A stretch of DNA of 64,000 nucleotides from Pseudomonadota bacterium (GTDB lineage Bacteria > Pseudomonadota > Gammaproteobacteria > Acidiferrobacterales > Acidiferrobacteraceae). Under the pieces are notes generated by a model. That model made no database searches. It worked only from the letters and a program-made list of their open reading frames with translations, and had not been told where the DNA came from. Shown here piece after piece: positions 35,993-42,956 of this stretch. The DNA lies in assembly GCA_021777535.1 (NCBI GenBank), contig JAJYDN010000004.1, positions 40,207 through 104,206 on the forward strand, written 5' to 3'. Both the position numbers and the translations under genes were made by a program. Positions within the stretch are counted from its first letter, which is position 1, and every line of letters begins with the position of its first letter.

Positions 35993-38344
35993 ATGGACAA
36001 GGCTCCCGAGTATATTTTGCCCCTCGACGGACCGGTCTGCGCGCGGAGATTGGTGCCGTGGCTCAAGGCGCGCGGGTACATAGTCCTGCATACGGCGGTA
36101 AGCGTGGACGGCATTCACCGCATACCTGCCCTGCGTACGCATAGACCGCTCCGGGGCCCCGTGCGCCCGCGTCCGCTGCGGATGCGACGGCCCCCGGCCG
36201 CTTCCGCATTGCTGTCCGCCCTGCCGACGCTCATTGCGGCACTTGCGGATGCGCGGGGACTCGATCAGGTCATAGCGCAGGCGCAAGCGGGCATGTGCGC
36301 TTTCCCGAACGTGCGCAGCGCACACCTGCACTTCGATCGTGGACACCGTATCACCCCGCGCCAGGACCCTTCACCCGCGCCGTATGCGGCGACCCTTGCC
36401 AATCGGCGGCGGCCGCCAGCCATCCTGTCGGCGCACAGCGAAGCGCGCGATTGCTGGATCACGCTGCGTCTCGCTGACGGCTCCCGGACCCTCGGTTGCC
36501 TGAATCTCGTGGCCGGCCCCGAACTCTTGTTCGGCCATGGCCCGGAGCTTCTGCGCACGGCGGCACACAGCATCAGCGACGCGCTCGAACGGGAACGCTG
36601 GCGCGCCCATCTTAAGCGGCTCCACGATCTCCATTCCCGGCGCACGACAGAATTGGTGGCCGAGATCGGCGCCCGCCAGCGGGCCGAGGCGGAGCTGCAC
36701 CGCTTCACGGTGGCACTCGAACAGGCGGGCGACTCGGTATTTCTGATCGACACCGCAGGTGTCATCCGCTACGTCAACCGCGCATTCGAGCAACTGACCG
36801 GATACGCGCGCGATGAAGTAGTAGGTCATACGCCCCGCTTGCTGCGTTCTGGCCTGCAGGAATCGGGCTTTTATGACCGTGTGTGGCGCGAGATCCGCAG
36901 CGGCCGCACGAGCCGCAATGTCTTCATAAACCGGCGCAGGAACGGGACGATCTACTACGAGCAGGCCACGATATCGCCTTTGCACGACGAAAGCGGGGGG
37001 ATTTCTTATTTCATATCCACCGGCCGCGACATCACAGACTACCTGGCCACCAAGGAGCGGCTGCGCCATCTGGCCGACCACGATGCCCTGACCGGGCTTG
37101 CGATCCGGCCGCGGCTTGCCGAGCGCATCGGAGAGGCCATTGACGCAGGCCATCCCTTCGCCGTCATGACGCTCGATCTCGACCGGTTTCAGCGCATCAA
37201 TGACACCTTCGGACCCCTTGCGGGCGATGAAGTGATGCAGGAGTTCGCCAACCGCCTGCGTGAGCTTGCCAGTCCCCGCATGACGCTCGCCCGGCTTGGC
37301 GGCGATGAATTTGCAGGCCTGCTTGCCTCCGTGAACACCCGGGCCGAGGCGGCGCTTTTTGCCGAGCAGCTCGCCGCCGCCGTCATCGACCCGTTCATCG
37401 TCCTGGGCCACGAACTCTTTTTGACGGTCAGCATCGGCATCAGTCTCTATCCGGATGACGGCGCCGACGCGGAGTCGCTTTTGAAAAATGCCGGCAGCGC
37501 CCTGGACCAGGCGAAGTTGCGTGGCGGCAATACGCATGAGTTCTACAAGACGGAGATGAACGCCCGCGCCCTCGAGCAATTGACGCTCGAAGGGCAGCTA
37601 CGGCGCGCCCTCGAACGTGATGAACTGGCACTTTTCTATCAGCCGCAGGTCGATGTCGCCACGGGGGCAATCATCGGCGTCGAGGCGCTCATGCGCTGGC
37701 AACAGGAATCGGGTGCCGTCGTGTTGCCATCGGGATTCGTGCCGCTTCTCGAGGAGACGGGTCTCATCATTCCCGCGGGCGAATGGGCGCTGCGGACCGC
37801 GCTGCAGCAGGTCGTCAACTGGCGGGATGCCGGACTTGGCGAGACGCGGGTATCCGTCAACATTTCCGGGCGGCAATTTCACCACCGGGCGCTGCTTGCC
37901 ACGCTATCGAGCGTCCTTTCCGCCTACCCGCAGGGCGCCAATCTGCTCGAACTCGAACTGACCGAATCGGTGCTCATGGAGGGTGCCCGCAACACCATTG
38001 ACATGCTGACCACCATCGACGAAATGGGTGTGCGGCTTGCGATAGATGATTTCGGCACGGGCTATTCCTCGCTCAGTTATCTGCGCCGCTTCCCCATCAG
38101 CGCCCTGAAAATCGACCAGTCCTTCGTCGCTGACCTTGCGCGCGAGCGTGACGGCGGCGCCATCACGAACGCCATCATCCAGCTTGGGCATGAGCTGTCA
38201 CTCGATGTCATTGCCGAGGGTGTAGAGACGGAGTATCAGCTTCTTTTTCTCCGCAACCACAAGTGCGACGTGGCCCAGGGATTTTTGTTCGGCCCTCCGC
38301 TGCCCGCAAGCGACATCACCGATCTCCTGCGGGCGCGCAACTGA
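35993..38344 (+). CDS. PAS-GGDEF-EAL cyclic-di-GMP signalling protein
   Basis: A 783-aa predicted cytoplasmic protein. The N-terminal region, about 70-210, resembles a GAF-type sensor ('GLDQVIAQAQAGMCAFPNVRS'), followed by a coiled helix and a PAS domain (about 237-350; 'VFLIDTAGVIRYVNRAFEQLTGY'). Next is a diguanylate cyclase domain with an intact GGDEF at 436-440 and an EAL domain with E564-A-L and 'DDFGTGYSSLSYLRRFP'. Both catalytic signatures look whole, so either or both activities may work. Might feed into pilus or biofilm control. Single gene; a GAGAGG site precedes the ATG. Confidence 0.93.
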   Translation: MDKAPEYILPLDGPVCARRLVPWLKARGYIVLHTAVSVDGIHRIPALRTHRPLRGPVRPRPLRMRRPPAASALLSALPTLIAALADARGLDQVIAQAQAGMCAFPNVRSAHLHFDRGHRITPRQDPSPAPYAATLANRRRPPAILSAHSEARDCWITLRLADGSRTLGCLNLVAGPELLFGHGPELLRTAAHSISDALERERWRAHLKRLHDLHSRRTTELVAEIGARQRAEAELHRFTVALEQAGDSVFLIDTAGVIRYVNRAFEQLTGYARDEVVGHTPRLLRSGLQESGFYDRVWREIRSGRTSRNVFINRRRNGTIYYEQATISPLHDESGGISYFISTGRDITDYLATKERLRHLADHDALTGLAIRPRLAERIGEAIDAGHPFAVMTLDLDRFQRINDTFGPLAGDEVMQEFANRLRELASPRMTLARLGGDEFAGLLASVNTRAEAALFAEQLAAAVIDPFIVLGHELFLTVSIGISLYPDDGADAESLLKNAGSALDQAKLRGGNTHEFYKTEMNARALEQLTLEGQLRRALERDELALFYQPQVDVATGAIIGVEALMRWQQESGAVVLPSGFVPLLEETGLIIPAGEWALRTALQQVVNWRDAGLGETRVSVNISGRQFHHRALLATLSSVLSAYPQGANLLELELTESVLMEGARNTIDMLTTIDEMGVRLAIDDFGTGYSSLSYLRRFPISALKIDQSFVADLARERDGGAITNAIIQLGHELSLDVIAEGVETEYQLLFLRNHKCDVAQGFLFGPPLPASDITDLLRARN

Positions 38345-38416
38345 TCCCCGCGCGGCCCACCCGTTGACGCCACCGTGACGCGCTTCCTATCATGCGCAGA
38401 TCACTGGAGGAATTTC

Positions 38417-39043
38417 ATGCGCGCCCTGGCACTGCTTATCTTGACCGGCTTTCTTGCTCCTTTTGCGGCACACGCCGCCATGCGCATGACAATGCCCATG
38501 GCGCCAGCACACCTGCCACCGCAGGGCCTGAAAGCCCCGACGCATTCGTGGGGCCAGGCGCGCACCCTGTTGGCCCACTCACTGCGCGAGGGTCACCGAA
38601 CAGACGCGACCGTGGCCTTCAAGGGGCGACATATCCGCATCGTCGTCGTGGCCAACGCGCCGCATCACCCCGACATGACCTTTGAAGCGGGCGGACTTAC
38701 CGACCCGACACTTTCGGTTACCGCCGGCGCCCTGGTGACGGTCACGCTTCTCAATATGGATCACGGACCCGGCATGTCGCATGGGATGACGGTGACTGCC
38801 ACGCCCCCTCCCTACCCGGTCGTGCCCACCGGCGCCATCAAGGCACGGATTGCGCAGACCGGCTTGCTGGCCCCATCTACGTCCCCTCGTCTCCGGGCCG
38901 CCCGCTACGCAATCGGGGTCACCACCTTTCGCATCGAGCGGCCCGGCACCTACTACTACCTCTGTCCGGTGCCGGGTCACGCAAAGGCCTTCCGCATGTA
39001 CGGCCGTCTGCTCGTCACCGGCCAGGGCAAAAAGCACGCCTGA
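38417..39043 (+). CDS. Rusticyanin-like blue copper protein
   Basis: A 208-aa exported cupredoxin. A signal peptide (MRALALLILTGFLAPFAAHA) is followed by a Met-rich mature start with alternating Met (M-R-M-T-M-P-M). The body aligns by eye with rusticyanin: 'DPTLSVTAGALVTVTLLNMDHGPGMSHGM', 'PPPYPVVP', and 'PGTYYYLCPVPGH'. Proposed ligands are H122, C183, H188 and M194. In rusticyanin the His-to-Met gap is four residues (143 to 148); here it is five. Rusticyanin carries electrons from iron(II) in the acid periplasm. The ATG at 38417 has GGAGG six bases before it, so the longer frame from 38375 is rejected. No cyc2 or oxidase gene is adjacent. Confidence 0.85.
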   Translation: MRALALLILTGFLAPFAAHAAMRMTMPMAPAHLPPQGLKAPTHSWGQARTLLAHSLREGHRTDATVAFKGRHIRIVVVANAPHHPDMTFEAGGLTDPTLSVTAGALVTVTLLNMDHGPGMSHGMTVTATPPPYPVVPTGAIKARIAQTGLLAPSTSPRLRAARYAIGVTTFRIERPGTYYYLCPVPGHAKAFRMYGRLLVTGQGKKHA

Positions 39044-39065
39044 GATCTGCCAGAGCGGACACCAA

Positions 39066-39104
39066 GGGCCTGCCGGGGGCCCAACACGCCCCCCCGGCGG
39101 GCCC
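39066..39104. terminator. Strong hairpin between convergent genes
   Basis: GGGCCTGCCGGGGG (39066-39079) pairs with CCCCCGGCGGGCCC (39091-39104), 14 bp with one G-T wobble and an 11-nt loop. It fills the gap between the convergent rusticyanin-like and peroxiredoxin genes, as a two-way transcription barrier would. No U-tract follows on either strand. Confidence 0.55.
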
Positions 39105-39110
39105 GGCACC

Positions 39111-39848
39111 TCAGCGCCGCTCCTTCAAAAAGCGGTCGAGATCATCGGCGCCACCCACATGCTGGCCGTCGATGAAGATCTGCGGCATCGACGTGCGATT
39201 TGTGACCGCGCGCAAGGCGCGGCCTGACACGTCACGCTCGACCACCACCTCCTCAAAGGACATGCCATGTCGTTCGAGCAAGGCCTTGGCGCGCGCACAG
39301 TGGGGGCACCCGGCCTTGGTGAACACGAAGGCGAATCCGGGCTCGCGGGCCTCGGGATTCACGTAGCGCAACATCGTGTCCGCGTCCGAGACCTCAAAGG
39401 GATCACCAGCTACCTCAGGCTCGATGAACATCTTGTCGATCACACCGTCGCGTACGAGCATCGAATACCGCCAGGAACGCTTCCCGAAGCCGAGATCCGA
39501 CTTATCGACGAGCATACCCATGGCAGCCGTAAACTCCCCATTGCCATCGGGCAAAAAGGTGAGCCGATCCGCCTTCTGGTCCTTTTGCCATTCATTCATG
39601 ACAAAGGCATCATTGACGGACACGCAGATGATGTCGTCGACACCGTTGGCTTTGAAGACGGGCGCGAGTTCATTGAAACGCGGCACATGGCTCGTCGAGC
39701 AGGTTGGCGTGTAGGCGCCGGGCAAGCCGAACACCACCACCGTACGGCCCCCGAAGATCTCTTCGCTCGTCCGGTCCGCCCACGCATTATGGGTGCGCGT
39801 ACGAAAAACCACACTCGGAACCCTCTGTCCTTCGCGATTTGACAACAT
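39111..39848 (-). CDS. Peroxiredoxin-glutaredoxin fusion (Prx5 type)
   Basis: A 245-aa glutathione-dependent peroxidase. Residues 1-165 form a Prx5-type peroxiredoxin with peroxidatic C50 in '[18 protein letters not shown]'. Residues 172-245 form a glutaredoxin with C181-P-H-C184 and '[19 protein letters not shown]'. It would reduce peroxides with glutathione supplied by gshAB. The ATG at 39848 has AAGGAGA upstream; a frame extension to 39923 crosses the operator and is rejected. Divergent from oxyR, a common arrangement that implies OxyR control. Confidence 0.94.
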   Translation of the reverse strand: MLSNREGQRVPSVVFRTRTHNAWADRTSEEIFGGRTVVVFGLPGAYTPTCSTSHVPRFNELAPVFKANGVDDIICVSVNDAFVMNEWQKDQKADRLTFLPDGNGEFTAAMGMLVDKSDLGFGKRSWRYSMLVRDGVIDKMFIEPEVAGDPFEVSDADTMLRYVNPEAREPGFAFVFTKAGCPHCARAKALLERHGMSFEEVVVERDVSGRALRAVTNRTSMPQIFIDGQHVGGADDLDRFLKERR

Positions 39849-39916
39849 GGATGTCTCCTTGATGTTTGTGGGGTCAAGCCCCGCTGGAGACACAGAATAC
39901 GCAAGGCCCGGTAATT

Positions 39917-39934
39917 GGTACAATGAATTGTACC
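39917..39934. promoter_or_regulatory. Perfect palindrome in the prx-grx / oxyR intergenic region
   Basis: GGTACAAT-GA-ATTGTACC is an exact 8-2-8 inverted repeat, in the 109-bp gap between the two divergent genes. Each arm contains TACAAT, a good -10 hexamer, so the palindrome may overlap both promoters. OxyR is the obvious candidate binder. The E. coli OxyR consensus (ATAG-type half sites) is different, though, so this may be a lineage-specific operator. Confidence 0.5.
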
Positions 39935-39957
39935 TACGAGCATGATAGTCTTTGTCA

Positions 39958-40890
39958 ATGACCCTGACGGAACTCCGTTACCTCGTTGCGTTGGCTCAGG
40001 AACGCCATTTTGGCCGGGCCGCGGCAGCGTGTTTCGTCAGTCAGCCGACGTTGAGCGTTGCCATCCGCAAGCTCGAAGACGAGCTCGGCGTGGCGGTGTT
40101 TGAGCGCAGACCCAATGAGGTGGTCTTGACCCCGATAGGGACCCGCATCGCCGCCCAGGCCATGCGCATCCTCGACGAGACACGCAGCCTGAAGGCGCTT
40201 GCCGAATCCGGGTCCGATCCGCTGGCTGCGCCGTTGCGCATCGGCGCCATCTACACCGTAGGACCCTACCTCTTCCCGCGGCTCATCATGACGATGCGAA
40301 ACGAGGTCCCGCGCATGCCGCTCATCATCGAGGAAAATTTTACCAGCGTGCTCGCCGAACGCCTGCGCCAGGGCGATCTCGATGCCATCATCGTGTCCGA
40401 GCCCTTTGCGCAGACCGGGTTCTCCATCGCGCCGCTCTACGATGAACCTTTCCTTGTCGCCTTGCCTCCGGCCCATCCGTGGACTGCGCGCACCGAGATC
40501 GCGGCAGCACAACTTGCCGAAGAGACGACCTTGGTGCTCGGTGCGGGCAACTGTTTTCGTGATCAGGTACTGAAGGTCTGCAGTACGCCCGCAAGGGCAG
40601 AACCCGGTGAATGGCAGAAGACTCTCGAGGGCGGCTCTCTCGAGACGATCCGTTATATGGTTGCAAGCGGTGTCGGCATTACTGTCTTGCCGTGTTCGGC
40701 GGGCCGGCAGGAGGGCGCGGACACACTGGTGGCATTGCGGCCTTTTGCGCCGCCGCAGCCGAAACGGCGTGTCGTGCTGGCCTGGCGTGAACACTTCCCG
40801 CGCCCGCAGGCCATCGATGCGCTGCGCTCCGCGATCCATGCGCATTTGCCGGCCTGTCTGCAACGGGCAGCCGGCTCCGGCATCGCGTGA
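39958..40890 (+). CDS. oxyR: OxyR, hydrogen-peroxide-sensing LysR-type regulator
   Basis: A 310-aa LysR regulator. The N-terminal helix-turn-helix reads '[39 protein letters not shown]', nearly the OxyR standard. In the effector domain C199 and C208 ('[11 protein letters not shown]') fall at the same residue numbers as the redox pair of E. coli OxyR, so peroxide sensing by disulfide formation is expected. ATG at 39958; a TTG two codons earlier is the only alternative. Likely controls the divergent prx-grx gene. Confidence 0.93.
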   Translation: MTLTELRYLVALAQERHFGRAAAACFVSQPTLSVAIRKLEDELGVAVFERRPNEVVLTPIGTRIAAQAMRILDETRSLKALAESGSDPLAAPLRIGAIYTVGPYLFPRLIMTMRNEVPRMPLIIEENFTSVLAERLRQGDLDAIIVSEPFAQTGFSIAPLYDEPFLVALPPAHPWTARTEIAAAQLAEETTLVLGAGNCFRDQVLKVCSTPARAEPGEWQKTLEGGSLETIRYMVASGVGITVLPCSAGRQEGADTLVALRPFAPPQPKRRVVLAWREHFPRPQAIDALRSAIHAHLPACLQRAAGSGIA

Positions 40891-41011
40891 GCCTTGCCGC
40901 GCACCCTCGGGTAGCGTTTCCGTTTTCGGGCAGGGCCGATACGGGGCGCGGATGTCTGCCATATCGGCGCGATTTACGTTCACCGCCAGCACCTTAAGGA
41001 TTTTTGGTGAA

Positions 41012-41033
41012 ACATGACCAATCACATGACCAA
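41012..41033 (+). promoter_or_regulatory. Tandem direct repeat before the antitoxin gene
   Basis: ACATGACCAA occurs at 41012-41021 and again at 41024-41033, a 12-bp period, ending 11 bp before the antitoxin ATG. It could be the autoregulatory operator of the Phd-type antitoxin. The GGAGAGAG ribosome site follows at once. Confidence 0.4.
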
Positions 41034-41044
41034 CTGGAGAGAGT

Positions 41045-41278
41045 ATGGTCACCGTGACGTTGGCGGAAGCGAAAGCCCACCTGAGCCACCTTCTTCTTCA
41101 GGCCGGGACGGGAAAGGAAACCATCATCACGCGCCGTAGACCGCCAGTGGCCCATATCTCGCCCATTTTGAAACCCAGGCGACCCGTGAAATCGCTCACG
41201 CAATTTCGTAGCCGGATACCGCGTTGGCGGAAATCCAGCGCCGGGTTGCTGTGCGAAATGCGTGACGAAGACCTTTGA
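41045..41278 (+). CDS. Phd/YefM-family antitoxin
   Basis: A 77-aa protein starting 'VTVTLAEAKAHLSHLLLQAGTGKETIITRRRPPVAHISPI', the typical Phd/YefM N-terminal DNA-binding fold. The C-terminal 25 residues, rich in Arg, should bind the toxin. Its stop overlaps the vapC start by one base (TGATG). The toxin gene next to it is broken, so this antitoxin may now be an orphan. The 3' end from 41215 is duplicated at 42638. Confidence 0.85.
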   Translation: MVTVTLAEAKAHLSHLLLQAGTGKETIITRRRPPVAHISPILKPRRPVKSLTQFRSRIPRWRKSSAGLLCEMRDEDL

Positions 41279-41402
41279 TGTTTTACCTCGATACGAGCTT
41301 TGTGGCCCCGCTCATCCTCGAGAAACCCTTGAGCGGAAAAATCGGGGACGTTGTGGCCAAGCCTCCCACGGGCGCGCTTTTCATCAGCCATTGGACGCGT
41401 GT
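41215..41402 (+). repeat. 188-bp direct repeat, copy 1 (antitoxin 3' end plus vapC 5' end)
   Basis: This segment recurs at 42638-42825 with six mismatches by my count (about 97% identity), no gaps, offset 1423 bp. It covers the last 21 antitoxin codons and the first 41 vapC codons. The five outermost bases on each side are identical and the flanks then differ sharply. Confidence 0.9.
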
Positions 41403-41700
41403 CGAGTTGGCCAGTCTGATGGCCCGCGAGGTCAGAATGGGCAGCCTAGCGCAGGCCAGCGCGCTTTCGGTGATTGCCCAGTCTGACGAGCTGGTGGTTG
41501 ATTCCTTATCAGGCGCTGACACCGGGCGTTTCAGCTTATGAACCGGCCAAGGAGTACGTCCAGCACTTTTCTCTGGTCGTGACTGGAGACACGGGCATAG
41601 GCGATGGTGCAACGCAGCTTCCGGTGCATGGAATTGCCCGGACGCCGCCGCGCCAGGTTGTAGGACTGACGGTCGCCAGGCGCACTCGCCGGGAATGAGC
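41278..41700 (+). pseudogene. vapC: VapC-type PIN-domain toxin, frameshifted and decayed
   Basis: The frame opens 'MFYLDTSFVAPLILEKPLSGKIG', with the first PIN-domain Asp (D5), and continues with 'ALFISHWTRVELASLMARE' holding the conserved Glu. It stops at 41541 after 87 aa, while VapC proteins run 125-140 aa. In another frame the homology resumes from about 41510 with 'SAYEPAKEYVQHFSLVVTGDTG', recalling the usual 'A-x-x-Y-x-x-F-x-x-L-R-x-x-DALHLA' segment, but the catalytic 'DALH' motif is lost. I take it as a frameshift followed by decay. The 3' limit is approximate. Confidence 0.7.
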
Positions 41701-41968
41701 TTTCCTTCGCGCTCCCCGCGCCCCTGCGTTTACGGCGCGGCGTCCAGGAGCTCGGCGCCTTCGTGGATGCGGACCATCCTGCGAGACATGCCCGAAATGT
41801 GCACTACCGAGCACAAACACGCGATTAACGAATCGGCAGTTCAAACCTCGCCGTGGGCGGCGGGGCATACTTCAGACTGGTGGCTGCTGAAATACACGCG
41901 GGCCGCCGCTTGCGGGCGGGGACAACGGGGCCTTGCCGGGAGTTCGCGTTTTTGCTAACCTTTTCCGC
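41701..41968. other. Stretch without recognisable gene inside the TA patch
   Basis: Between the vapC remnant and the HigB-like gene I see only short open frames with no family resemblance or credible ribosome site. It may be eroded toxin-antitoxin or mobile DNA. A possible promoter for the next gene pair should lie at its right end. Confidence 0.4.
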
Positions 41969-42298
41969 ATGGCCTATTCCCTTCACTACTTTCACGCGAG
42001 GGTACAGGCCGTCATCGAGGCGTGGCCAGGGGATGTGCTCGCGGATTATGCGCGGCTCGTTGAACTGCTGGTTGAATATGGCCCTGACCTGCGCTTGCCG
42101 CATTCGCGCGCCATGGGCGGTGGACTCTTTGAGTTGCGCCCACGGGGGCGATCCGGGACCGGCCGCGCACTTTACTGCTTTTTGACGGGGCGGCGCGTGA
42201 TCGTGCTGCACGCATTTATTAAGAAAACCCGGAAGACACCCGACCAGGACCTCAAGAAGGCCCGTGACCGGATGAAAGAGGTAACGCAAAATGGCTAA
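41969..42298 (+). CDS. RelE/HigB-like toxin (phage Gp49-like family)
   Basis: A 109-aa basic protein. 'YARLVELLVEYGPDLRLPHSRAMGGGLFELRPRG' followed by 'RALYCFLTGRRVIVLHAFIKKTRKTPDQDLKKARDRMKE' is the pattern of the Gp49/HigB branch of RelE mRNA-cutting toxins; the final 'KKT-KTP-x-E/D-x-x-x-A' helix is characteristic. Starts at the ATG at 41969 and overlaps the antitoxin gene by 8 bp. Toxin comes first, as usual for HigBA. Nothing shows it broken. Confidence 0.85.
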   Translation: MAYSLHYFHARVQAVIEAWPGDVLADYARLVELLVEYGPDLRLPHSRAMGGGLFELRPRGRSGTGRALYCFLTGRRVIVLHAFIKKTRKTPDQDLKKARDRMKEVTQNG

Positions 42299-42608
42299 GC
42301 TGAAGCATGAACCGGTCGCGCACGACCACAAGCGATTTCTGGAAAAGGCCGCGAAACGCAAGGGGTTCCGGGAAGCCTACGAGGCGCTGGAAACGGAGTA
42401 TTCCCTTGCGCATACTCTGTTGGCGGCCCGGATTCGCGCCGGCCTCACGCAAGAGGCGGTAGCCGATCGCATGGGGACCACCAAAAGCGCCATCTCGCGG
42501 CTGGAAGGCGGAACGCAGCACACACCCTCCGTGGCGTCCCTGAAAAGGTACGCGGAAGCCGTTGGCTGCACGCTCTCCATTACCCTCGTGCCCAACCCAC
42601 AAAGATGA
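42291..42608 (+). CDS. HigA-like XRE-family antitoxin
   Basis: A 105-aa DNA-binding antitoxin. After a charged N-terminal helix it carries 'LLAARIRAGLTQEAVADRMGTTKSAISRLEGG', a clear XRE helix-turn-helix, and ends 'YAEAVGCTLSITLVP'. Overlaps the toxin gene by 8 bp and should repress the pair. The stop is 29 bp before the second copy of the 188-bp repeat. Confidence 0.88.
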   Translation: MAKLKHEPVAHDHKRFLEKAAKRKGFREAYEALETEYSLAHTLLAARIRAGLTQEAVADRMGTTKSAISRLEGGTQHTPSVASLKRYAEAVGCTLSITLVPNPQR

Positions 42609-42637
42609 CCGTGTGCGCGGGCGCCGTTACGTCTTGA

Positions 42638-42825
42638 GATACCGCGTTGGCGGAAATCCAGCGCCGGGTTGCTGTGCGAAATGCGTGACGAAGACCTTTG
42701 ATGTTTTACCTCGATACGAGCTTTGTGGCCCCGCTCATCCTCGAGAGACCCTCGAGCGGAAAAATCGGGGACGTTGTGGCCAAGCTTCCCACAGGTGCGC
42801 TTTTCATCAGCCATTGAACGCGTGT
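42638..42825 (+). repeat. 188-bp direct repeat, copy 2 (broken antitoxin/vapC junction)
   Basis: Copy of 41215-41402 with six mismatches. The vapC reading frame begins again at 42701 but one change (TGG to TGA) stops it at 42817 after 38 codons, so no functional toxin can come from it. It ends only four bases before the terminator of the tRNA-Ile2 gene. Confidence 0.9.
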
Positions 42826-42828
42826 ACA

Positions 42829-42855
42829 GAAAAGCCCAACCGCAAGGGTTGGGCT
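42829..42855 (-). terminator. Rho-independent terminator after tRNA-Ile2
   Basis: Read on the minus strand, AGCCCAACC (42855-42847) pairs with GGTTGGGCT (42841-42833) around a 5-nt loop, followed by TTTCT. It lies 16 bp past the encoded CCA end and would close the rpsU-yqeY-dnaG-rpoD-tRNA unit. Confidence 0.85.
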
Positions 42856-42871
42856 CACTGTTTGGTTTATA

Positions 42872-42948
<77 letters not shown>

Positions 42949-42956
42949 AGCGGACC

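Noticed and set aside
41536..41868. Minus-strand frame of 110 codons in the TA patch
   Set aside because: Arg-rich, no family resemblance or ribosome site; it opposes the decayed vapC.
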